This document shows, in pieces, positions 45,500 to 55,600 of a stretch of DNA of 64,000 nucleotides. Within the stretch, counting starts at the first letter, position 1. The number at the start of each line of letters is the position of its first letter. This DNA comes from Thioalkalivibrio sp. ALJ16 (GTDB taxonomy: Bacteria; Pseudomonadota; Gammaproteobacteria; Ectothiorhodospirales; Ectothiorhodospiraceae): positions 203,565-267,564 of the forward strand of contig NZ_KB898039.1 of the NCBI RefSeq assembly GCF_000377345.1, given 5' to 3'. The translations under genes were made by a program, and so were the position numbers. Below the pieces are notes generated by a model. It did not search any database and was not told where the DNA came from. It saw only the letters and a program-made list of their open reading frames with translations.

Positions 45500-45521
45500 G
45501 CCGCTGCCGGGAAGCAGCGGC
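45500..45521 (+). terminator. Terminator after the tetR-dsrE operon
   Basis: An 8-bp stem, GCCGCTGC/GCAGCGGC, has a 6-base loop and is followed by CCCTTTCC. The remaining 180 bases before the diguanylate cyclase gene show nothing clear. Confidence 0.5.
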
Positions 45522-45701
45522 CCCTTTCCGCGCAGCCGGGTTCGCATTCCCCGGTTCGACCTTGACCCCGGGCCGGTGGCGCACGCCCGCGCGGCCGTGA
45601 CTTCGGGCCGGGGGGCAGGCATCATCAGCATATTCTTCCGCTTGCATGTCGTGGCGATCACCGGGTGCGAGCGGCCGTTACCGATGCCCCGGAATCCCCC
45701 C

Positions 45702-46736
45702 ATGAACCGCAGTCGAGATCTGCTGGACGGGCTGGCCCACCTGACGGGTATCCGCAATGCACAGCGCCTGGAACAAAGCCTGCTCAAGACGCTGGCGGGC
45801 ATCTATGCGTCCGCCCGTGTCTGGTCCATCCAGCTGACGGCCGAGGGCCGTCCGCGCAGGCTGCATACCTTCGACCGGACGCGGGACGCGGTGGTCGCCA
45901 TGGCGTTTGATCACAAGGCCCCGCCGGTCCCCGCCGCACTGCTGGAACAGGCGCTGGATAGCGGCCAGTCGGTGGCGGAGGCGGTCGAGTCGGGACAGCG
46001 GGTCACCCTGTTCCCGGTATGCGGCCTGAAGGACTTCAGTATCTGCCTGGCGTTTGCGCTGGATGCCGACGCCGAGCCTCTGGATGCCGTGCTGGTCTCC
46101 AGCTTCCTGTCGGTATATCGCAATTTCGTCCAGCTGATCGACGATGCCCAGACCGACGAGCTGACCGGCCTGCTCAACCGCAAGACCTTCGACGAGAACT
46201 TCCAGGAGCTGGCCACCCTCGAGCGCGGGCTGGACCACGCCTACTGCGCCGATGACCGCCGCACGGAGCCGGACCCCGACGCAACTCAGGTGTGGCTGGC
46301 CGTGATCGATGTCGACGACTTCAAGAAGATCAACGACAGCTTCGGCCATGTCTACGGCGACGAGGTCCTGATCCTGCTGGCCCGCCTGCTGCGCCAGGGC
46401 TTTCGCGACAGCGACCTGATCTATCGCTTTGGCGGCGAGGAATTCGTGGTGCTGGCGGAGGTGGCCGGGGCCGAGCAGGCGGTCGCCACCTTCGAGCGCC
46501 TGCAGCAGACCGTGGCCAGCCAGGACCTGCCGCGGGTCGGGACCGTCACCACCAGCATCGGGGTGACCCGCGTGCGTCCCTACCAGACCGCAAGTGCGGC
46601 GCTGGATCAGGCCGATCAGGCGCTGTACTACGCCAAGGCCAATGGCAAGAATCAGGTCTGCCTGTACGACCAGCTGCTCGCCGAAGGGGCGATCCAGCCC
46701 AGCGCGATCCAGACCGGCGAGATCGAACTGTTCTGA
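45702..46736 (+). CDS. Diguanylate cyclase (GGDEF)
   Basis: The 344-residue protein has an N-terminal domain of about 145 residues that looks GAF-like, then a GGDEF domain from about residue 150. The active motif is GGEEF at about 245, with the inhibitory RxxD site (RDSD) five residues before it, so c-di-GMP synthesis with product inhibition is expected. An insertion with DDRRTEPDPDATQ interrupts the early domain. The ATG at 45702 is chosen; an in-frame ATG at 45684 is also possible, as neither has a strong ribosome-binding site. It is cytosolic, with no membrane segment. Confidence 0.85.
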   Translation: MNRSRDLLDGLAHLTGIRNAQRLEQSLLKTLAGIYASARVWSIQLTAEGRPRRLHTFDRTRDAVVAMAFDHKAPPVPAALLEQALDSGQSVAEAVESGQRVTLFPVCGLKDFSICLAFALDADAEPLDAVLVSSFLSVYRNFVQLIDDAQTDELTGLLNRKTFDENFQELATLERGLDHAYCADDRRTEPDPDATQVWLAVIDVDDFKKINDSFGHVYGDEVLILLARLLRQGFRDSDLIYRFGGEEFVVLAEVAGAEQAVATFERLQQTVASQDLPRVGTVTTSIGVTRVRPYQTASAALDQADQALYYAKANGKNQVCLYDQLLAEGAIQPSAIQTGEIELF

Positions 46737-46781
46737 CCGCGTGCCATCCCGGGCCCGCCGCGAGCAGGGCAGACCGGGTGC

Positions 46782-47549
46782 CTAACCGCGTGCCAGACGC
46801 CGGTTCAGCATGTAGACCGACAGCGGCGCGAACACCAGCGCGATCCCCAGGGCCCAGGCCAGTGACCACAGGGCAGGCTCCAGGGACGGTCCGTCCGCGT
46901 TCATCAGGCCGCGTGCGGCATCCGCCAGCAGCGAGACCGGATTGGCCTGGACGAAGCCCTGCATCCAGCCCGGCATGGTCTCCACCGGCACGAAGGCCGA
47001 ACTGACGAAGGTCACCGGGAACAGCGCGGTAAATCCGAACAGCTGTACGTGTTCCGGGTCGCGTGCGATCACGCCGACCAGCACCATCACCCAGGAAAAG
47101 GCCACAGCGAAGGACAGCACCAGCAGGACCATCGCCAGCAGATGCAGCGCGGAGGTGGCCAGCCGGAATCCCAGCAGCCAGCCCACCGCCAGCAGCAGCA
47201 TGATGCACAGGAGCTGCTTCACCACGTCGGCCAGGATGCGACCCGCGAGCGGCGCCCAGCGCGGGATCGGCAGGGCGCGGAAGCGGTCGAACACCCCGCG
47301 GGTCAGATCGGTGTTCAGCCCGTGCCCCACATACACGGTCACGAACAGCATGTTCATCACGATCACGCCCGGCAGCACAAAGGCCAGATAGTTGTCCGGC
47401 GAGCCGGCGATGGCCCCGCCAAACACGTACAGAAACAGCACCAGGAACAGGATCGGCTGGATCGAGTAGTCGCCGAGCTCCCAGGGGTTACGGCGCACCT
47501 GCACCAGGCTGCGCCAGGCCAGGGCCAGAGTCTGCTGCAGGGCCTTCAT
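46782..47549 (-). CDS. ABC-2 type exporter permease (DrrB-like)
   Basis: The 255-residue protein has six predicted transmembrane helices and matches the ABC-2/DrrB family, with LFLYVFGGAIAG, LPGVIVMNMLFVT and FPVTFVSSAFVPVETMP. It forms an exporter with the ATPase encoded just upstream; substrates of this family include antibiotics and lipids, and none can be assigned here. The start at 47549 overlaps the ATPase stop by 4 bases. Longer frames to 47984 run through the ATPase gene. Confidence 0.9.
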   Translation of the reverse strand: MKALQQTLALAWRSLVQVRRNPWELGDYSIQPILFLVLFLYVFGGAIAGSPDNYLAFVLPGVIVMNMLFVTVYVGHGLNTDLTRGVFDRFRALPIPRWAPLAGRILADVVKQLLCIMLLLAVGWLLGFRLATSALHLLAMVLLVLSFAVAFSWVMVLVGVIARDPEHVQLFGFTALFPVTFVSSAFVPVETMPGWMQGFVQANPVSLLADAARGLMNADGPSLEPALWSLAWALGIALVFAPLSVYMLNRRLARG

Positions 47550-48505
47550 GCGGCATCCTCCGCAGCGTTGCCCGCCGGGGCGCCATGCCCGGTCAGAGAC
47601 AGGAATACATCGTCCAGGCTGGCCCCGCGCAGCCCCATCTCGGCGACATCGATCCCCGCCGCGTCCAGCGCGCGCAGCACCGCTGGCACCAGCGCCGGGT
47701 CCGGTGCCGGCACGCTCAGGTGCTCGCCGTCCGCCTGCACCGTCTGCCCGGAGACGCGGGAGACCACCTCGAGCGCGCGCGCTGCGGCCGCCGGATCGAT
47801 GACGGTGACGTGGAGACTGCGCGCACCCACGCGCGCCTTCAGCTCGGCGGCCGTGCCCGCGGCGATCACGCGGCCCTGATCCAGCACCACGATGGAATCC
47901 GCCAGGGCGTCGGCCTCCTCCAGATACTGCGTGGTCAGCAGCACCGTGGTGCCCTCCGCCTGTAGTTGGCGCACCCGCTCCCACAGGTCGCGCCGGGCGC
48001 GCGGGTCCAGCCCCGTGGAGGGCTCGTCGAGAAACAGGATGCGCGGGCGCCCCACCAGGCTGGCAGCGAGGTCCAGCCGACGCCGCATGCCCCCGGAGTA
48101 GGTCTGGGCGGGGCGCTGCCCCGCGTCGCGCAGATCAAAATCCTCCAGCAATGCATCGGCACGGGCCCGGGCGTCCCGCCGTTTCAGACCCAGCAGGCGA
48201 CCGATCAGGATCAGGTTCTCGCGCCCGGTCAGCTTTTCGTCGACCGAGGCGTACTGGCCGGTCAGACCGATGATCTCGCGCACCCGCGCGGCCTCCCGGG
48301 CCACGTCGAAGCCGCCCACGCGGGCCGTGCCGGCCGTCGGGACGAGCAGCGTGGCCAGCATGCGCACCACCGTGGTCTTGCCCGCGCCGTTGGGGCCGAG
48401 CAGCCCCAGGACCTGACCGGAGGGTACCTGCAGGCTCACCCCGTCCACCGCCCGGGTGCCGCCGAAGTCGCGTACCAGGCCCTCTAGTTTGATGGCGTTG
48501 TCCAA
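47546..48505 (-). CDS. ABC exporter ATPase (DrrA-like)
   Basis: The 319-residue ATPase has a Walker [10 protein letters not shown], a Q-loop in [14 protein letters not shown], a signature [12 protein letters not shown] and a Walker [19 protein letters not shown] followed by an H-loop-like [13 protein letters not shown]. The extended C-terminal domain fits DrrA-type daunorubicin-resistance ATPases. It pairs with the overlapping permease gene. Confidence 0.92.
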   Translation of the reverse strand: MDNAIKLEGLVRDFGGTRAVDGVSLQVPSGQVLGLLGPNGAGKTTVVRMLATLLVPTAGTARVGGFDVAREAARVREIIGLTGQYASVDEKLTGRENLILIGRLLGLKRRDARARADALLEDFDLRDAGQRPAQTYSGGMRRRLDLAASLVGRPRILFLDEPSTGLDPRARRDLWERVRQLQAEGTTVLLTTQYLEEADALADSIVVLDQGRVIAAGTAAELKARVGARSLHVTVIDPAAAARALEVVSRVSGQTVQADGEHLSVPAPDPALVPAVLRALDAAGIDVAEMGLRGASLDDVFLSLTGHGAPAGNAAEDAA

Positions 48506-48572
48506 GGCTTGTCTCCGGTTGGCTGGTCCTCGCTGTGACGATACCGGCCGGCGCCGGTTCCCGATGCCGCCG

Positions 48573-48983
48573 TCAACCGTCCTGTCGCGCCTTCAGCAGA
48601 TCGCGGATCTCGGCCAGCAGCTTTTCCTCGCTGGAGGGTGCCGGCGGTTCTGCGGGCTCGGCCTCCTCCTTGTGCTGAAGGCGCGCGATCATCTTGATGG
48701 CCGCGAACACCACGGCCGCAATGATCACGAAGTCCACCACGCGTTTGATGAACATCCCGTAATTGATGGTGACCGCGGTTACGCCATTTTCGGCCTCGCG
48801 CAGCACGATCACCAGATCGGAGAAGTCGACCCCGCCGATCAGCAGGCCGATCGGCGGCATCACCACATCGGATACCAGCGACGACACGATCTGGCCGAAC
48901 GCCAGCCCGATGATCACGCCCACGGCCATGTCCACCACATTACCGCGCGCCACAAACTGCTTGAATTCATTCACGATGCCCAT
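48573..48983 (-). CDS. mscL: Large-conductance mechanosensitive channel
   Basis: MscL is the safety valve opened by membrane tension under hypo-osmotic shock, relevant to a salt- or alkali-adapted host. The 136-residue protein starts [20 protein letters not shown] and contains [20 protein letters not shown], the pore-lining first helix, a second helix near 75-100 and a charged C-terminal bundle helix rich in Glu and Lys. Confidence 0.97.
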   Translation of the reverse strand: MGIVNEFKQFVARGNVVDMAVGVIIGLAFGQIVSSLVSDVVMPPIGLLIGGVDFSDLVIVLREAENGVTAVTINYGMFIKRVVDFVIIAAVVFAAIKMIARLQHKEEAEPAEPPAPSSEEKLLAEIRDLLKARQDG

Positions 48984-49060
48984 GCCCGTCTCCTCCAGTG
49001 AGTAACCCTAGAGCTATAGCCCAGCGCGGGGCCGTTGCGCGCAAGGCGGGGCGAAGAGGG

Positions 49061-49408
49061 TCAGCTTCCGTGTGCGCGCCGTGAGTCGTGCGGCGCCTGG
49101 GTGCGCTCGTTCAGACCATAGTCCCGCAGAACCTCGGCCACGCGCAGGCGGTAGTCGGCAAAGATGCCGCCGCGCCCGGCCGCCTGCACCTGACGGTGTT
49201 CCTCGAGGTTGCGCCATTCCCGCACCGCGGCCTCGTCCCGCCAGAACGACAGCGACAGCACCTTGCCGGCCGTGCTGAGGCTTTCGAAACGTTCGATGGA
49301 GATGAATCCGTCGACGTCCTTCAGGTGTTCGCGCAGGCTCGCTGCCGCATCCAGGTAATCCTGCTTGCGTTCGGCATGCGGTTCCACTTCAAAGATCACG
49401 GCAATCAT
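49061..49408 (-). CDS. Antibiotic biosynthesis monooxygenase (ABM) domain protein
   Basis: The 115-residue protein has a ferredoxin-like ABM fold: MIAVIFEVEPHAERKQDYLD, then DGFISIERFESLSTAGKVLS and LSFWRDEAAVREWRNLEEHR. Proteins with this domain include cofactor-free monooxygenases and heme-degrading enzymes, but most are uncharacterised. It has no signal peptide. It is monocistronic and followed on its 5' side by a REP-like repeat pair. Confidence 0.8.
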   Translation of the reverse strand: MIAVIFEVEPHAERKQDYLDAAASLREHLKDVDGFISIERFESLSTAGKVLSLSFWRDEAAVREWRNLEEHRQVQAAGRGGIFADYRLRVAEVLRDYGLNERTQAPHDSRRAHGS

Positions 49409-49537
49409 GGCGGTTTCGCTGGCGGTGGGACGAAGGGCCGATTACACCACGCCGAGCACGGGATGGGGATGGCGTGATGAACCCCGGTGCCGGGCAGGCG
49501 CACCGCCATTAGGTGCACTGTCACCAGGCGGACTGCC

Positions 49538-49648
49538 ATCCCGAACGCCGCGCAGCGGCGATCCGGGATCTCTGCGTTGGGGCGGGCACGGGCGGTGGGC
49601 AGTCCCGACGCGGGAGATCCCGGCTCTGCGCTTCGCTGCGGCCGGGAT
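49538..49648. repeat. REP/BIME-like pair of hairpins
   Basis: Two palindromic units lie 47 bases apart. Unit 1 (49538-49569) pairs ATCCCG with CGGGAT around an inner GCCGC/GCGGC stem. Unit 2 (49617-49648) pairs ATCCCGGC with GCCGGGAT around CTCTGCGCTTCGCTGCG. The same two units recur in inverted order at 60660-60757. The 268-base gap between ABM and DUF3817 genes holds nothing else I recognise. Confidence 0.8.
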
Positions 49649-49676
49649 GATGTGGTGAGGGCGGGTGCGCTGCGCG

Positions 49677-49979
49677 TCAGGCCGTTTCGGCGTTGCCGGT
49701 AGCGGCGGTTTCGCGGCGGATCAGGTAGTCCACGTAGAGGAAGCCGAAGGGCACGACGCCGAGGAACAGTACCAGGAGCCATTTCCACACGGGCCAGCCG
49801 CTCAGGTGACTGGCGATCAGAGAGGCTCCGCCGTAGGTCAGGAACAGGACGCCATGGACCCAGCCGGCCCAGGTCACGGCCAGGGGCATATCCGCCCAGG
49901 TGCGCAGCGGCATGGCCACGAAGAGCAGGGTAATCAGGGAGATCCCCTCGGCAATACTGATCAGGCGAAAGAGTTTCAT
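49677..49979 (-). CDS. DUF3817 family membrane protein
   Basis: The 100-residue protein has three predicted transmembrane segments (about 8-26, 36-56 and 64-84). The pattern LISIAEGISLITLLFVAMPL and WAGWVHGVLFLTYGG is typical of DUF3817. The function is unknown. The last residues (RRETAATGNAETA) form a hydrophilic tail. Confidence 0.82.
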   Translation of the reverse strand: MKLFRLISIAEGISLITLLFVAMPLRTWADMPLAVTWAGWVHGVLFLTYGGASLIASHLSGWPVWKWLLVLFLGVVPFGFLYVDYLIRRETAATGNAETA

Positions 49980-50062
49980 CGGGCAGGTCCGGCCGCTGGC
50001 AAACGGCGACGAGTCTAGGGAAACAGGGATCAATGTGCACGCCCGCCGCCGGGCCGACGCGA

Positions 50063-50326
50063 TCAGCCCTGGTCGGGTGCCTGCGCGTAGGCCTTTGCCC
50101 GCGCCCGGATCTCTTCGAAGAACAGTGCCTCCCACCGTTTGGCGCGCGAGTGGGCTGCCCCGGCATCGGGGTCGGTGTCCAGCCGGGCGTCCGCGGCGGC
50201 CTCGGCCTCGTCGAGGATGCGCTTGAAGACCTCGCGGGCGGCCGCGGCGCGCGGATCCACCCCGCGTCGGCGCAGTACGTCCGCCAGCAGGGTGCCGCCC
50301 TTCTTCCATTTGGACCACAGACGCAT
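50063..50326 (-). CDS. Small hypothetical protein, helical
   Basis: I do not recognise this 87-residue protein. It is predicted to be mostly alpha-helical and charged, with a repeated Ala/Arg/Asp composition (VDPRAAAAREVFKRILDEAE) and no membrane or signal segment. GGAGGAG precedes the ATG at 50326, giving a credible start. The nearest neighbours are unrelated. Confidence 0.6.
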   Translation of the reverse strand: MRLWSKWKKGGTLLADVLRRRGVDPRAAAAREVFKRILDEAEAAADARLDTDPDAGAAHSRAKRWEALFFEEIRARAKAYAQAPDQG

Positions 50327-50415
50327 CCGCCACTCCTCCGGTTGTCGCCTCGCGCCGGGCGTGCCGGGGCGGGCGCCGGCCAAGTGTAGCGAACCCGCGG
50401 CCCACACGGCGTCTG

Positions 50416-51717
50416 CTACGGTGGCCAGATCCACAGGATCAGCGGCACCGCGGTTACGATCACCAGCAGCGACAGCGGCAGCCCCATGCGCCAGTAGTCG
50501 CGGAACTCGTAGCCGCCCGGTGCCATCACCAGCGCGTTCGACTGGTGCCCGACGGGCGTCAGGAAGGCGCAGGAGGCGCCGATGGCCACCGCCATCAGGA
50601 ACGGGTCCGGCGCGGCCTCCATCGACCGCGCCAGCGCCAGCCCGACCGGCGCGGCCAGCACCGCTGCGGCGGCGTTGTTGATCACGTTCGACAGCAGCAT
50701 CACCACGCCCATCAGCAGCGCCAGCATCACGGCAGGGGAGGCGGCCTCGCCCAGCGTGAACAGGCCATCGGCAATCAACCGCGAGCCCCCGGTCGTCTCC
50801 AGCGCCTGACCCACCGGCAGCAGTGCGGCCAGCAGCACGATCACCGGCCACTCAATCCCGCGATACACCTCGCTCGGTCCGATCAGCCCGACCAGCACCA
50901 TCGCCACCGCGGCCCCGACCAGCGCCGGGGCCGCCGGTACCCAGCCCAGCGCGACTGCCCCCAGCGCCAACGCAAACAGGCTGCTGGCCAGGATCACCTT
51001 GCGCGGCCGCGTGATGCGCAGCCCGCGCGAGGCCAGCGGCAGGCAGCCAAGCTCGCTCAGGGCGCCCGGCAGTTCCTCCTCTCCGCCCTGCACCAGCAGG
51101 ATGTCCCCGGCCCGAAATCGTACCTTGTCCAGGCGCTCGCGCAGGCGCACACCCCGGCGCGCCACCGCCAGCACATTCACCGCGTAGCGCTGGCTCAGTT
51201 CGAGGGCACTGGCCGTGGCGCCGACCAGGCGCGAGCCGGGCGTTACGATCGCCTCCTCCAGCGCCAGTTCGCCCAGCGCGCTCTCGCGCTTCGCGCCGTT
51301 GCCTTCCTGCTCGGTCTGCTCCCGTTCTTCCGCTTCTTCGACCCGTGCCTCCAGCTCCATCCCGGTCCCGTCCAGCAGCGTCTTCAGGCTGTCGGAGTCC
51401 GCCCCCACCAGCAGGATGTCGTCCGCGCGCAGCACCTCGTAGATGGCGGGCATCGGTTCGCGGCGGTCCCCGCGCACCAGTCCCACCACGACCACCTCGG
51501 CCTCGCCGCGCAGCTCGCGCATCAGCTCGTAGACCGTGCGCCCGACATAGCGGTTGCCCTCCGGCACCCGTACCTCGGTCAGGTAGGCGCTGATCTCGAA
51601 CAACTCGCTGCTGGCCGTCGCGCGCTTGCGTTGCGGCGTCAGCCGCCAGCCGATCAGCGCGATGAAGATCACGCCGACCACGGTGACCCCCAGCTCCACT
51701 GGCAGGAAGTCGAACAT
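50416..51717 (-). pseudogene. SLC13-type transporter with RCK_C domains, N-terminal half missing
   Basis: The 433-residue product is the C-terminal part of an SLC13/DASS permease with two TrkA-C (RCK_C) domains, about residues 40-120 and 150-230, then five or six helices. The second transport repeat is present (GVVMLLSNVINNAAAAVLAAPVGL; SCAFLTPVGHQSNALV). Full-length relatives have some 590 residues; the first repeat of about 170 is absent. The deletion join lies just beyond the terminator of the divergent dsrE gene. The start ATG at 51717 has only a weak ribosome-binding site, so it may be a dead remnant. Confidence 0.7.
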
Positions 51718-51773
51718 CGCAAAAGCGGTGCCCGTCGCCTCCGCGCGGAGGTTGGCCCCGAAAACAGGGGGCC

Positions 51774-51805
51774 CAAAACAACAGGGCCCTCCGAGGAGGG
51801 CCCTG
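51774..51805 (-). terminator. Terminator of dsrE copy 3
   Basis: On the minus strand, a perfect 11-bp stem CAGGGCCCTCC/GGAGGGCCCTG with a 2-base loop is followed by TTGTTTTGGG, about 20 bases after the dsrE stop. It is the strongest hairpin nearby and the broken SLC13 gene begins 57 bases beyond it. Confidence 0.8.
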
Positions 51806-51825
51806 CCGTGATCCTGCGCGGTCGA

Positions 51826-52260
51826 TCAGTTGGAGAAGAAGCGCACGCTCGGGTCGGCCATGTAGGCGCCGACCTCTTCCGGATCGGCGGGGGTGATGCC
51901 GTCCAGCAGGTCCGCCTCGGTGTAGTCGGTGTTCGGCAGGAAGATCGCGCAGGTCTCCACCGTGGCACCGTTATTGATCAGGTTCATCAGCAGCTGCTGG
52001 GCGTTGCGCCCGGCGGGCTCCATGGTCGGGCCGTCGAAGTCTTCGGTGGCCATGGTGGCGGCCGGGCCGCACAGCAGCACGCGGATCTCCTGACCCTGAC
52101 GCATGGTCTGGTTCGCCAGCACCATGGACATGAACTGGGTGTGGTCGTCAGCCGAGGTCAGGCTCACGAACAGCTTGTCGGGTTCGGCGGCCTGGGCCGC
52201 GCCACTGGCACCGGCAATGGCGAGAACGGCGGAAGCGGCGAGCGTCTTCAGGGTTCGCAT
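51826..52260 (-). CDS. Exported DsrE-fold protein (copy 3)
   Basis: The 144-residue protein has a signal peptide (cleavage near 25, after AAQA) and a DsrE-like fold beginning KLFVSLTSADDHTQFMSM. Cys104 in ETCAIFLPN sits where the DsrE active-site Cys lies; a second Cys64 (LLCGPA) is unusual. It is more distant from copies 1 and 2 than they are from each other. GGAG precedes the ATG at 52260; the longer start at 52350 would hide the signal peptide. Confidence 0.72.
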   Translation of the reverse strand: MRTLKTLAASAVLAIAGASGAAQAAEPDKLFVSLTSADDHTQFMSMVLANQTMRQGQEIRVLLCGPAATMATEDFDGPTMEPAGRNAQQLLMNLINNGATVETCAIFLPNTDYTEADLLDGITPADPEEVGAYMADPSVRFFSN

Positions 52261-52295
52261 GGCATCTCCTTCGGGTCGTCGTGTAAGAAAATAAG

Positions 52296-52325
52296 AAGAT
52301 ACGCATATACGAATGTATAGGGCAA
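52296..52325 (-). promoter_or_regulatory. Putative promoter of dsrE copy 3
   Basis: On the minus strand TTGCCC (52320-52325) and TATCTT (52296-52301) are spaced by 18 bases, about 36 bases before the ATG. The A/T-rich patch from 52280 to 52320 stands out from its surroundings. Confidence 0.45.
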
Positions 52326-52643
52326 GGGGGCATGGAAGGAACGCGGTCACAACCTGAAACCGGGCCAGCGGCCAGGGTTGCCTCCTGCTGAGGCCGAAGT
52401 TGCACCGGACGGGTGCGTTGTGGCCGCCGGCGGCCCTCCGGAGGTGCGTGGCGCACCGATACCGCGCAGTGGTCAGCGCCGGCGCCTGGCAGCCGGTATG
52501 GGGCCGGAACCCGCATGATCCAGCGCGCCAGCCCTTGGTAATGCCCGCGGCGAAGCCGTTTATTCCGCGTTGCGGCGAAATTGGTGCCGAATTTGCTGAG
52601 GTACCGGTATGGCGGACTCTCGCGCGATACCAAGGCGTACTGC
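52326..52643. other. Gap between dsrE copy 3 and the amt fusion
   Basis: About 320 bases with no credible gene. Several short GC-rich inverted repeats occur (for example GGTGCGT/GCGCACC near 52443-52460). An open + strand frame from 52581 joins the amt gene but adds unconserved residues. I see no clear promoter or riboswitch. Confidence 0.5.
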
Positions 52644-55600
52644 ATGCAACTGACGCAAGTCGATGTCGTCTGGACCCTGATCAGTGCGACCCTCGTTTTG
52701 TTGATGCAGCTTGGCTTCCTCTCGCTGGAGGCCGGCGTGACCCGCAGCAAGAACGCCATCAACGTGGCGATGAAGAACGCCACCGACCTGGTGCTGACCC
52801 TGCTCGCGTTCTGGGCCGTGGGCTTCGGCCTGATGTTCGGGTCCAGCTTCATGGGCCTGTTCGGCACCGGGTTCTGGCTGCCGGACCTGGCCGAAATGGG
52901 CGTGGAGAAGACCGCGTTCTTTGTATTCCAGGCGATGTTCGCCGCGACCGCCGCCACCATCGTCTCCGGTGCCGTCTCCGAGCGCATGTCCTATGTCAGC
53001 TACGGCCTGGTCACGCTGGTGGTGGTCGTGGTGATCTACCCGCTGACTGGCCACTGGGCCTGGGGCGGGGTGCTGGTGCCGGGCGACGGCTGGCTGGCGG
53101 CGCTCGGCTTTGTCGATTTCGCCGGCGCGACCGTGGTGCACAGCGTTGGCGGCTGGGTCGCGCTGGCCGCGGTGCTGGTGATCGGGCCGCGCATCGGTCG
53201 CTTCACCAGTGACGGGGTGCAGCGCATCCCCGCCAGCAACCTGCCGCTGGCGGTGCTGGGCGGGCTGTTCTTCATGCTCGGCTGGATCGGCTTCAACGGG
53301 GGCAGCGAGCTGGGCCTGACCGAGCGCGTGCCCGCCATTATCGGCAACACCCTGCTGGCGGCGGCCGCCGGTGCCGTCACCGCCTTCCTGCTGGGGCAGC
53401 GCATCCGTGGCGGACATGTCGACAACCTGCTGGTGCCGCTGAACGGGCTGATCGCCGGCCTGGTGGCGATCACCGCGGGTGCGCATGCGGTCTCCACCGG
53501 TATGGCGGTGCTGATCGGCGCGGTCGGCGGGGCGGTGATGCTGCTGGCGGACCTGTGGATGATCCGCCGCCGCCTGGATGACAGCGTGGGCGCGGTGCCC
53601 GTGCATCTGGCCGCGGGTATCTGGGGCACGCTGGCGGTGGGCCTGTTCGGGCAGCCGGAGCAACTGGGCACCGGCCTGGGCCGGGTGGAGCAGGTCGGGG
53701 TGCAGGTGCTCGGGATTGCTGCGATCGGCGCCACCACCTTCCTGCTCGCCTGGCTGATCCTGCGCGGCATCGACCGCTGGCGGCCGCTGCGGGTCAGCGC
53801 CGAGGACGAAAAGATCGGGCTCAACGTCAGCGAGCACGGGGCACGTACCGATCTGATCGACCTGCTGGGTGCGATGGAACGTCAGGCCAGCGATACCGAC
53901 CTGTCGCGGCGCGTGCCGGTGGAGCCGTTTACCGAGGTCGGCCTGATCGCGCGGCGCTACAACGACGTGATGGCGGCCCTGGAGAGCGCGGTCAACCGCA
54001 CCCGCACCATGTTCCGCGACATGAACGAGGGCATCGTCACCTTCGACCCCGCCGGGCAGGTGATCAGCCTGAACCCCGGCGCGGAGAAGCTGCTGGCGAT
54101 CGACGAGAAGGGCGTGAGTGGCCGGCCGCTGGACGAGCTGCTGCAGCCACTGCTGGGCCAGCGTATGGCGCGGGGTATCCAGCAACGGCTGCAGGCCGGC
54201 GGGGTCGAGGAAGTCACCGGGCAGGTCGATGGCGAGAAGCGTTGCCTGGAGCTGCACGCCTCGCCCAGTACCGATGCCGGTCAGTCGTTCTACACCGCGG
54301 TGGTGCGCGATATTACCGAACGCCGTCAGGTGCAGGACCAGCTGGACCGCGAGCGTGAACTGGCCCAGGTGACACTGGAATCCATCGTGGATGCGGTCAT
54401 CGCCACCGATGCCAGCGGCCGGGTGCGCTTCATTAATGCCAGTGCCGCCGACCTGAGCCGGCGCCCGGCCGAGGCGGCGGAGGGCGTACCGCTGTGCCAG
54501 CTGTTCCGCTTTGCGGAGCCCTCCACCCGCGAGGACTGCGAGGCGGTCATCGCCTCGTTGCTGCGCGAGCGCCGCGTGCAGAACAGCTCCACCACCTGGA
54601 ACCTGGTCGATGCCGCCGGCGAGAGCCGGGTCGTGCAGTACACCGCCGCGCCGATCCTGGACCGCGAGGAGAACATGAAGGGCGGCATCCTGGTGCTGCA
54701 CGACGTGACCGAGGCACAGGTCATGGAGCGCCAGCTGTCGTGGCAGGCCACGCACGATGCGCTGACCGGGCTGCTCAACCGCCGCGAGTTCGAGGCGCGG
54801 CTGGCGGAGATGCTGGCCGGCGCGCGGGATCAGCAGCGCCGTCACGTGCTCTGCTATATCGACCTCGACCAGTTCAAGGTGGTCAACGATACCTGCGGCC
54901 ACCTCGCCGGCGACGAACTGCTGCGCCAGATCAGCCGCGTGATCGGCGCCTGTCTGCGCGAGAGCGACACCTTCGCGCGTCTGGGCGGCGACGAGTTCGG
55001 CGTGATCCTGCGCGACTGCCCGGTCAGCGCCGGCCAGAAGGTGGCGGAAAAGATCCGCGAGCAGGTGCACCGCTTCCGCTTCCCGTGGAAGGGCCGCCAC
55101 TTTGCGCTCGGCAGCTCCATCGGCCTGGTCGCGCTGGAGGCCGGCTGCAGCGACCTGGCCGAGGTGCTCGGACAGGCCGATGCCGCCTGCTACGTGGCCA
55201 AGGAGCACGGGCGCAACCGCGTGCACCTGTTCGAGCCCGACGACAAGGACCTGGCCGAGCGGCAGGGCCAGATGCAGTGGGCCGCGCGCATCCGCAGCGC
55301 GCTCGACCGCGACCGCCTGCGGCTGTATTTCCAGCCCATCGTGCCGGCGGCGGACCCGACCGCGCCCGCGGTGCACCACGAGATCCTGGTGCGCCTGCTC
55401 GACGACGAGGACAACCTGGTGCCGCCCAGCGCCTTCATCCCGGCCGCGGAGCGCTACGGCATGATGCCGGAGGTGGATCGCTGGGTGCTGCGCAACACGC
55501 TCGCCTGGATGGGCGACATGCAGCGCGCCGACCCGGAGCACGCGACCATCTGCGCCATCAACCTGTCCGGTGCCAGCCTGGGGGATACGGCCCTGCTGGC

